Below are positions 5,666 to 11,278 of a stretch of DNA of 11,954 nucleotides, one piece after another. Each line of letters begins with the position of its first letter. The stretch's first letter is position 1. The DNA is taken from positions 1 through 11,954 of the forward strand of contig JAKSSJ010000038.1 in the NCBI GenBank assembly GCA_024403215.1, read 5' to 3'. The position numbers were made by a program, and so were the translations under genes. This DNA comes from Clostridia bacterium (GTDB lineage Bacteria > Bacillota > Clostridia > Peptostreptococcales > Anaerovoracaceae). Below the pieces are notes generated by a model. That model did not search any database. It was not told the DNA's origin and saw only the letters and a list, made by a program, of their open reading frames with translations.

Positions 5666-7511
5666 AAATACCTCCAAACTTGCATTCAATGTGCTTATTA
5701 ATTCCGCAGCCATTACAGCCGTGTCTGCAATCCTTGGTTGTTACCGCAGTATTTGCTTTCTTCCATTCTGAAAGTAGATATTCTTTACTTACTCCGCAGT
5801 CAATTATTTCCCAAGGATAATCCTTTGCTGAATCTAAATCATTTAATGCAAAGTAGTTATCATCAATGCCAGATTCTTTTAATGCCTTCTTCCAAGCATC
5901 CTCTTTGAAGTGCTCGGTCCATGCATCAGACTTACAACCATATTCGTATGCAAGCAGCAGGGTCTTAGTAAGTCTTCTGTCTCCTCTTGCAAATACTCCT
6001 TCGAGTCTTGATTGGAAGCTTCCATGATAATGAAGAGCTGCACCTTTTAATGGCTTAAACAAGTCTCTTAGTAAATCATGTTTTCTTCTAAATTCCTCTT
6101 CAGTATTTTGTGCGCACCACTCAAATGGAGTGAATGGCTTTGGAACAAAATTAGAAACGCTGACAGATACATTGAATCTGCCCTTCTTGTTGTTGTTCTT
6201 AATATATGCAAGATTTAAGATCTTTTCAGTAAGCTTAGCAATTCCAGCTATGTCTTCATCTGTTTCAGTTGGAAGACCTATCATAAAGTAGAGCTTTACA
6301 GACTTCCATCCAAGCTCAATTGCTTTATCTATTGCAGAAAGAATTTCTTCTTCTGTGATGTTTTTGTTTATAACATCTCTAAGTCTTTGTGTTCCTGCTT
6401 CTGGAGCAAAGGTTAAACCAGTCTTTCTTAGACCTTGAATTCTATCTAATACTTCAAATGCAAAATTATCAAGTCTTAGTGATGGGAGCGAGATTGCAAC
6501 ATTGTGCTCCTCGCAATAATCCATTAGATTATTAACCAGTGGCTCAAACTCTGTATAATCAGAGGTTGAAAGAGAAAGCAAAGAAAGTTCCTTATGACCA
6601 GAACACTCGAGCTGTTTTTTAGCAATCTCTAAATTGTTTTCCTTACTTCTTTCTCTTACTGGTCTATAGAGCATACCAGCCTGACAGAATCTGCAGCCCC
6701 TTGTACATCCTCTAAATAGTTCACAAACTGCTCTGTCATGAACAACTTCAATAAGTGGAACAATATTGCAGACAGGAAAATCAACTGAATTTAAATCATT
6801 AACAAAGCTTCTTAATACTCTGTCAGGAGCATTTTCATTAAGCTTTTTGTAGCCAGTAAATTCGCTTCCGTTATAAACTGGTTCATAAAATGAAGGAATA
6901 TATATTCCTTGAATATGAGACAGCTCTTCAAGAAGTACTTTCTTTGGAGCTTTAGTTTTCTTCCATGCTGCAAACTTTTCGCAAACAAGAGGAAGCAGCT
7001 CTTCTCCGTCTCCAATCATTACAAGATCAAAGAAGTCTGCAAGTGGCTCAACATTAAACGCACAAGGACCACCAGCTACAATAAGTGGATCATCTTCTGT
7101 TCTATCTTTTGATAAGAGAGGGATGCCAGAAAGATTAAGCATGTTTAAGACATTGGTGTAAGAAAGCTCGTACTGAAGAGTAAAGCCAACTATATCGCAG
7201 TCTTTAACAGGAGTTTTTGTTTCAAGAGTATATAAAGGAAGCTTATGCTTTCTCATTTTCTCTTCCATATCTTCTGCAGGCATGAAAACTCTTTCAAGAT
7301 AGCTGTGCTTTGTCTTGTTTGCAAGATGATATAGAAGCTGAAGTCCCATATAAGACATTCCTATCTCATAAGTATCCGGAAAACAAAAAGCAAAGTGAAC
7401 ATCATATTCACCTTCCTTTTTGACAATCTGATAAGGCTCTCCGCCAATATATCTTGCAGGTTTATTTACTTTTAATAAAAGACTATCTAAGGTCTCTTGG
7501 ACATTATTCAT
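5658..7511 (-). CDS. TIGR03960-family B12-binding-like radical SAM protein
   Basis: This 617-residue protein has an N-terminal Rossmann-like, B12-binding-type region (about 25-190, including FPDTYEIGMSYMGLQ and VAGGPCAFNVEP) and a radical SAM core with the cluster motif CTRGCRFC (C269, C273, C276), preceded by ELFRG. A second cysteine group closes the protein: C595, C599, C602 and C610 in DCRHGCNGCG and the following residues, which may hold another metal centre. I do not see the cobalamin-ligating DxHxxG motif in the N-terminal region, so true B12 binding is doubtful. The substrate is unknown. ATG 7511 overlaps the obg stop by 8 bases (ATGAATAA) and lacks a Shine-Dalgarno, implying coupling to obg translation. 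An earlier in-frame ATG (codon at 7559) lies inside obg and would add residues not seen in the family. Confidence 0.93.
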   Translation of the reverse strand: MNNVQETLDSLLLKVNKPARYIGGEPYQIVKKEGEYDVHFAFCFPDTYEIGMSYMGLQLLYHLANKTKHSYLERVFMPAEDMEEKMRKHKLPLYTLETKTPVKDCDIVGFTLQYELSYTNVLNMLNLSGIPLLSKDRTEDDPLIVAGGPCAFNVEPLADFFDLVMIGDGEELLPLVCEKFAAWKKTKAPKKVLLEELSHIQGIYIPSFYEPVYNGSEFTGYKKLNENAPDRVLRSFVNDLNSVDFPVCNIVPLIEVVHDRAVCELFRGCTRGCRFCQAGMLYRPVRERSKENNLEIAKKQLECSGHKELSLLSLSTSDYTEFEPLVNNLMDYCEEHNVAISLPSLRLDNFAFEVLDRIQGLRKTGLTFAPEAGTQRLRDVINKNITEEEILSAIDKAIELGWKSVKLYFMIGLPTETDEDIAGIAKLTEKILNLAYIKNNNKKGRFNVSVSVSNFVPKPFTPFEWCAQNTEEEFRRKHDLLRDLFKPLKGAALHYHGSFQSRLEGVFARGDRRLTKTLLLAYEYGCKSDAWTEHFKEDAWKKALKESGIDDNYFALNDLDSAKDYPWEIIDCGVSKEYLLSEWKKANTAVTTKDCRHGCNGCGINKHIECKFGGIYE

Positions 7512-8784
7512 CGTAATATTCAAATTCGTAATCGAAGATAAAGATGCTATCGCCTTCATCAAGGCCGAGCGCAAGAAGCTCTTCTATTGCACCCTTTTCT
7601 TCAATGTATTTGTAAAGGTATCTTAAAGATCCAGTATCATTGAAGTTTGTTGAATCAAAAATCTTTCTGAGCTGTTTACCTTCAACGTGGTAATCGCCAT
7701 TATCATCAACAAAGGTAATGATGTTTCTGTAATCCTCTTCGTCTTCTGCAGCCTTTTCTTCAAAGAAGGCAATGGTTTCTTCCTCTTCTTCTGGAAGACT
7801 TTCTAAGGTTCTAAAAGCAGCCTTGAGCACTTCATCAACACCTTCGTGAATTGGAGCACTCATTGGATAACACTCATAACCCTTTTCTGTTACATAAGCT
7901 TTGAATCTTTCATAATCCTCGTCAGATGTCATATCCATTTTATTTGCAACAACAATCTGAGGTTTGTTTGAAAGCTTCTCGTTATATGAAACAAGCTCTG
8001 AGTTTATCTTATCAAAGTCTTCAATTGGATCTCTGCCTTCAGAGCCAGAGCAGTCAACAATATGAATTAAGACTTTGGTTCTTTCAATGTGCTTAAGAAA
8101 ATCAAGTCCGAGACCAAGTCCTTCAGATGCTCCTTCAATAAGGCCAGGAATATCGGCCATTACAAAAGATTTATCATACATTGATACAACACCAAGGTTT
8201 GGAGTTATAGTTGTGAAATGATAATTTGCAATCTTAGGCTGTGCACTTGTTGAAACAGAAAGCAGAGTTGATTTTCCTACGTTTGGATAACCAACAAGAC
8301 CAACGTCTGCAATTAATTTGAGTTCAAGTTCAACAGATCTTTCTACAGGAAGACCGCCAGCTTCTGCAAAGTTTGGAGCTTGTCTTACTGAATTTTTAAA
8401 TAAGACATTTCCTTTACCACCTTTGCCGCCTCTTGCTACAACGACTTTCTTTCCATCTTGATTAAGGTCTGCCATTATAGCAGAAGACTCAACGTCTTTT
8501 ACAACAGTACCAACAGGAACTTTTATAACAAGATCTTCTCCGTCTTTACCAAACTGTTGTCTGCCTCTGCCGTCTTCACCTTGCTGGGCTTCATATTTTT
8601 GTTTAAACTTAAAGTCCATTAAGGTTCTAAGGTTTCTATCTGCAACTAAAATTACGCTGCCGCCCTTGCCTCCGTTACCACCATCTGGACCGCCTTGCGG
8701 AACATAGGCTTCACGTCTAAAGGAAACAGCACCGTTGCCACCTTTACCTGATTTAACTTTTATTATCGCTTTATCTACAAACAT
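7504..8784 (-). CDS. obg: Obg/CgtA GTPase, ribosome assembly
   Basis: This 426-residue protein has the three Obg domains: the glycine-rich Obg fold (1-158, with SGKGGNGAVSFRREAYVPQG at 12-31 and GGPDGGNGGKGG), the G domain with GYPNVGKS (G1, 165-172), TTIT (switch I), DIPG (G3, 211-214), NKMD (G4, 281-284) and SA (G5, 309-310), and the Gram-positive OCT C-terminal domain (about 345-426), reached through an acidic linker EEEEE near 332-336. Obg proteins bind the 50S subunit late in assembly and link it to (p)ppGpp and growth control. The gene lies 42 bases after rpmA, and that gap is mostly a hairpin. No good Shine-Dalgarno is near the ATG; the nearest AGGGG is about 14 bases away and inside the hairpin stem. 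Its 3' end overlaps the radical SAM gene. Confidence 0.97.
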   Translation of the reverse strand: MFVDKAIIKVKSGKGGNGAVSFRREAYVPQGGPDGGNGGKGGSVILVADRNLRTLMDFKFKQKYEAQQGEDGRGRQQFGKDGEDLVIKVPVGTVVKDVESSAIMADLNQDGKKVVVARGGKGGKGNVLFKNSVRQAPNFAEAGGLPVERSVELELKLIADVGLVGYPNVGKSTLLSVSTSAQPKIANYHFTTITPNLGVVSMYDKSFVMADIPGLIEGASEGLGLGLDFLKHIERTKVLIHIVDCSGSEGRDPIEDFDKINSELVSYNEKLSNKPQIVVANKMDMTSDEDYERFKAYVTEKGYECYPMSAPIHEGVDEVLKAAFRTLESLPEEEEETIAFFEEKAAEDEEDYRNIITFVDDNGDYHVEGKQLRKIFDSTNFNDTGSLRYLYKYIEEKGAIEELLALGLDEGDSIFIFDYEFEYYDE

Positions 8785-8798
8785 AATTTAATAAATAA

Positions 8799-8819
8799 GC
8801 CCCTAGTATAACTAGGGGC
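8799..8819 (-). terminator. Hairpin between rpmA and obg: partial terminator or attenuator
   Basis: Nine perfect base pairs (8799-8807 with 8811-8819, arms GCCCCTAGT and ACTAGGGGC on the transcript) close a three-base loop. On the transcript a U-rich but interrupted tract, TTATTTATT, follows. This resembles a leaky intrinsic terminator that would set obg expression below the ribosomal protein genes. It could instead be an RNA-processing site. The stem also holds the only AGGGG near the obg start. Confidence 0.65.
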
Positions 8820-8826
8820 CACTTGT

Positions 8827-9087
8827 TTACGCTTCTTCTGGATATACGCTTACTTGTTTTCTGGTCTTGTCATATCTTTCGAATTTAACTGTACCATCAA
8901 CCTTTGCGAATAATGTATCGTCTCCGCCAATGCCTACATTGTTACCAGGGTGGAACTTTGTTCCTCTCTGTCTAACAAGGATAGAACCTGCGCTTACGAA
9001 TTGTCCATCAGCTTTCTTTAATCCAAGTCTTTTCGATTCAGACTCGCGGCCGTTCTTGGAACTACCGACACCTTTTTTACTTGCCAT
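8827..9087 (-). CDS. rpmA: 50S ribosomal protein L27 (bL27), without N-terminal extension
   Basis: This 86-residue L27 carries MASKKGVGSSKNGRESESKR at its N-terminus, then GQFVSAGSILVRQRGTKFHP (28-47) and DDTLFAKVDGTVKFER, all strongly conserved. The N-terminus of L27 reaches the peptidyl transferase centre. In most Firmicutes L27 is made with a short extension ending FFA that the protease Prp removes. Here an in-frame TAA (9088-9090) stands immediately before the ATG, so no extension can be encoded; the protein begins almost at the mature end. GGGAGG sits 7 bases upstream of the ATG. The gene follows rplU by 21 bases, with no prp (ysxB) between them. Confidence 0.98.
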   Translation of the reverse strand: MASKKGVGSSKNGRESESKRLGLKKADGQFVSAGSILVRQRGTKFHPGNNVGIGGDDTLFAKVDGTVKFERYDKTRKQVSVYPEEA

Positions 9088-9108
9088 TTAATTACCTCCC
9101 AAGGAACG

Positions 9109-9438
9109 TTACTCAGCCTTTGCAGCCTTTACTGCAATAGCCTTAATCTGAAGCTTTGTATATGGTTGTCTGTGACCCTGTTTCTTTCTAGAGTCTTTCT
9201 TAGCCTTATACTTAAAAATTACAACCTTCTTAGCTTTGCCGTTTTCTACGACTTCTGCTTTAACTGTTGCGCCTTCTACGTATGGTGTACCAACGAGTGT
9301 TTCGTTTGGCTTACCAACAACAAGGACTTCCTTGAAGCTAACATTTGCGCCAACTTCTTCATCAAGTTTTTCAACGGAAATTACATCGCCTTCTTCAACA
9401 CGATACTGCTTTCCGCCAGTCTCGATTACTGCATACAT
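9109..9438 (-). CDS. rplU: 50S ribosomal protein L21 (bL21)
   Basis: This 109-residue protein is a standard-length L21. MYAVIETGGKQYRVEEGDVI (1-20) is the family's opening strand set, FKYKAKKDSRKKQGHRQPYT (74-93) is the basic 23S rRNA-binding loop, and it ends in the usual LQIKAIAV-alanine/lysine tail. L21 binds 23S rRNA early in 50S assembly. AGGAGG (9448-9453) lies 9 bases upstream of the ATG. It is the first gene behind a consensus promoter and structured leader, and is followed closely by rpmA and then obg, the common bacterial order minus prp. Confidence 0.98.
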   Translation of the reverse strand: MYAVIETGGKQYRVEEGDVISVEKLDEEVGANVSFKEVLVVGKPNETLVGTPYVEGATVKAEVVENGKAKKVVIFKYKAKKDSRKKQGHRQPYTKLQIKAIAVKAAKAE

Positions 9439-9459
9439 TTTTGTTTTCCTCCTATATAC

Positions 9460-9508
9460 GGGCTCGCCAGTGTAGGTGTTCTATATAATAGAAACTTCTT
9501 AAGAACCC
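9460..9508 (-). promoter_or_regulatory. Structured rplU leader, probable L21 autoregulatory leader
   Basis: The roughly 85-base leader between the promoter and rplU can fold. An outer stem pairs GGGTTC (9503-9508) with GAGCCC (9460-9465, one G-U pair), enclosing a perfect six-pair hairpin TTCTAT-TAT-ATAGAA (9479-9493). The unpaired segments include ACACTGGC just before the second outer arm. Placement and layout resemble the Firmicutes L21 leader, thought to mediate autoregulation by L21. The match is from memory of that family and has not been scored against a covariance model. Confidence 0.55.
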
Positions 9509-9529
9509 ACTTAGAGCGGCAACGTTGAA

Positions 9530-9558
9530 ATTATATAGGTTTTAGGACCTTTTGTCAA
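9530..9558 (-). promoter_or_regulatory. Consensus sigma-A promoter of rplU-rpmA-obg
   Basis: On the minus strand, TTGACA (9553-9558), a 17-base spacer and TATAAT (9530-9535) match the sigma-A consensus at all 12 positions. The start is expected near 9523. The -35 box begins only six bases after the recA stop codon, and no terminator lies between. Confidence 0.9.
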
Positions 9559-9564
9559 GGATTT

Positions 9565-10635
9565 TTAATCAATAATTACGCCGTCTTCATCAACTTTCAT
9601 TGCATCAGAATCGTCTACTAAATTCTCATCTTTTTTTGGTACAAACTGCTCTTTGATTTCTGCCTCAAGAGCATTCATCATTTCTGGGTGAGTTTTAAGG
9701 TACTCTTTTACGTTTTCTCTGCCCTGACCAATTCTGTCTCCATTATATGAGAACCAAGATCCGGCCTTCTCTACAAGACCAGCCTCTACAGCGCAGTCTA
9801 GGATATCTCCAGATTTTGATATTCCTTCGCCATACATTATGTCAAACTCCGTCATTCTGAACGGTGGAGCAACCTTATTTTTAACTACTTTTACCCTTGT
9901 ACGGTTACCAATTACGTTATCCCCGTTCTTGATAGATTCTACTCTTCTAACATCTAATCTTACGGATGCATAGAACTTTAATGCTCTTCCGCCAGTAGTG
10001 GTTTCTGGGTTTCCAAACATTACACCAATCTTTTCTCTAAGCTGGTTAATGAAAATAATCATTGTGCCAGTCTTATTTGCAATGCCTGTAAGCTTTCTTA
10101 GAGCCTGAGACATAAGTCTAGCCTGAAGTCCAACATGGTTATCTCCCATATCCCCTTCAATCTCTGATTTTGGAACAAGGGCTGCAACAGAGTCTACAAC
10201 AACAACTGAAATAGCACCAGATCTAACGAGCATTTCGCAGATTTCAAGGGCATCTTCACCTGTGTCTGGCTGAGATACTAAAAGATCATCTGTGTCTACT
10301 CCAATACCTTTAGCATAAGTTGGATCTAATGCGTGCTCTGCGTCTATAAATGCGCATTTGCCGCCTTCTTTTTGAGCTTCCGCAACAACATGAAGTGCAA
10401 GTGTTGTCTTACCAGAGGATTCTGGACCATAGATTTCTATGATTCTTCCCTTTGGAAGACCGCCGATTCCGCAGGCTACATCCAAACTTACTGAGCCTGT
10501 TGAAATAGCTTCTATATCTAATCTAGCATTTTCATCACCAAGGGACATAATTGAACCCTTGCCGAATTTCTTATCAATTTGAGCGAGCGCTGCTTCTAGC
10601 GCTTTTTCCTTTTCAGTTTTTGCTGTACTTGCCAT
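9565..10635 (-). CDS. recA: Recombinase RecA
   Basis: This 356-residue RecA polymerises on single-stranded DNA, drives strand exchange and stimulates LexA self-cleavage. Walker A is GPESSGKT (70-77), FIDAEHALD (97-105) contains the catalytic glutamate E100, Walker B is VVVVD (144-148), and the DNA-binding loop region includes FINQLREKIGVMFGNPETTT (195-214). The C-terminal domain ends in an acidic tail (about 336-356) typical of the family. ATG 10635 has GGAGG (10641-10645) five bases upstream; an in-frame TTG four codons earlier overlaps that ribosome site and was rejected. The gene is behind an SOS-boxed promoter. It is preceded by pgsA and followed immediately by the rplU promoter, without cinA upstream or a terminator downstream. 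Confidence 0.98.
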   Translation of the reverse strand: MASTAKTEKEKALEAALAQIDKKFGKGSIMSLGDENARLDIEAISTGSVSLDVACGIGGLPKGRIIEIYGPESSGKTTLALHVVAEAQKEGGKCAFIDAEHALDPTYAKGIGVDTDDLLVSQPDTGEDALEICEMLVRSGAISVVVVDSVAALVPKSEIEGDMGDNHVGLQARLMSQALRKLTGIANKTGTMIIFINQLREKIGVMFGNPETTTGGRALKFYASVRLDVRRVESIKNGDNVIGNRTRVKVVKNKVAPPFRMTEFDIMYGEGISKSGDILDCAVEAGLVEKAGSWFSYNGDRIGQGRENVKEYLKTHPEMMNALEAEIKEQFVPKKDENLVDDSDAMKVDEDGVIID

Positions 10636-10657
10636 AATTGCCTCCAAATTAGTTAAA

Positions 10658-10669
10658 GAACATTTGTTC
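10658..10669 (-). promoter_or_regulatory. LexA-binding SOS box (Cheo-type) of recA
   Basis: GAAC-ATTT-GTTC (GAACAAATGTTC on the coding strand) exactly fits GAAC-N4-GTTC, the LexA site of Bacillus and its relatives, extended by one pair on each side (AGAAC/GTTCT). It lies seven bases downstream of the -10 box, over the predicted transcription start, so bound LexA would block initiation. Confidence 0.92.
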
Positions 10670-10676
10670 TATGACT

Positions 10677-10705
10677 ATAATACCCCAATTTCATCCCAAG
10701 GTCAA
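10677..10705 (-). promoter_or_regulatory. Main sigma-A promoter of recA
   Basis: On the minus strand, TTGACC (10700-10705), a 17-base spacer and TATTAT (10677-10682) match the sigma-A consensus at 10 of 12 positions. The start is expected near 10670, giving a leader of about 35 bases. The SOS box directly downstream supports this as the regulated promoter. Confidence 0.87.
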
Positions 10706-10734
10706 GAAATTTTTTCATAAAATCTCTCAAAATA

Positions 10735-10763
10735 TATTTACCATAATTTACCTAAAATGTCAA
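10735..10763 (-). promoter_or_regulatory. Possible second, upstream recA promoter
   Basis: TTGACA (10758-10763), a perfect -35, contains the TGA stop of pgsA. Seventeen bases on is TAAATA (10735-10740), a poor -10 with three of six matches. It would give a start about 65 bases upstream of the main one and lies outside the SOS box, so any transcript might still be blocked by LexA acting as a roadblock. Confidence 0.3.
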
Positions 10764-11278
10764 GCGAAAACACTCTTATTCTTAACCACATACTCTACCC
10801 CAGAGACTATAGTCATAACAAGAGACGCCCACAAAAATACTTGAGATAATATATATAGTACATTATGCATTGAAGAAATAATGAGAAGTGGAACAGCTAT
10901 CATCTGAAGCACAGTTTTAATCTTTCCTGTAATTCCAGCTGCAATAACAATCCCCTCAGATGCTGCCACGGTTCGCATACCTGCAACGGTAAACTCTCTA
11001 AGAAGAATTACAATTAGAATCCATGCCGGCATAGTTCCATCTTCAATAAATAAACAAAATGCCGAATAGACCAAAATCTTATCTGCGAGCGGATCCATAA
11101 TCTTTCCAAAGTTAGTTATGAGATTATATTTTCTTGCAATCTTTCCATCCAGCATATCTGTAAAGGAAGCGACAATGAAAACAATAAATGCTGGAATGAA
11201 CATCTGCTTAATGTACATCACTACAAATACTGGAACCAAAATTACTCTTAATAATGTAAGCTTATTTGGAAGATTCAT
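10760..11278 (-). CDS. pgsA: CDP-diacylglycerol--glycerol-3-phosphate 3-phosphatidyltransferase
   Basis: This 172-residue integral membrane enzyme makes phosphatidylglycerol phosphate from CDP-diacylglycerol and glycerol-3-phosphate. The CDP-alcohol phosphotransferase motif is complete: D44-G45-x2-A48-R49, G58, D62 and D66. LREFTVAGMR (93-102) matches PgsA rather than cardiolipin or phosphatidylserine synthases. Several hydrophobic segments follow (about 7-40, 67-77, 84-95, 122-136, 140-162). ATG 11278 shares its A with the TAA stop of rimO (TAATG), with GGAGG seven bases upstream. The frame opens six codons earlier at a weaker start inside rimO, which was rejected. The stop codon lies within a -35-like TTGACA. 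It is followed by the recA regulatory region. Confidence 0.95.
   Translation of the reverse strand: MNLPNKLTLLRVILVPVFVVMYIKQMFIPAFIVFIVASFTDMLDGKIARKYNLITNFGKIMDPLADKILVYSAFCLFIEDGTMPAWILIVILLREFTVAGMRTVAASEGIVIAAGITGKIKTVLQMIAVPLLIISSMHNVLYILSQVFLWASLVMTIVSGVEYVVKNKSVFA

Noticed and set aside
9166..9528. Plus-strand open frame of 120 codons across rplU and its leader
   Set aside because: It is antisense to rplU, the consensus L21 promoter and leader, has biased hydrophobic composition and matches no family.
9536..9552. Small inverted repeat AGGT/ACCT in the rplU promoter spacer as an operator or terminator
   Set aside because: Only four pairs with no T-tract; consistent with chance.
10707..10730. 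Possible AU-rich hairpin after pgsA (GAGATTTT with AAAATTTC)
   Set aside because: The eight-pair stem is almost all A-T with a G-T pair and no following T-tract, so it is too weak to call a terminator.
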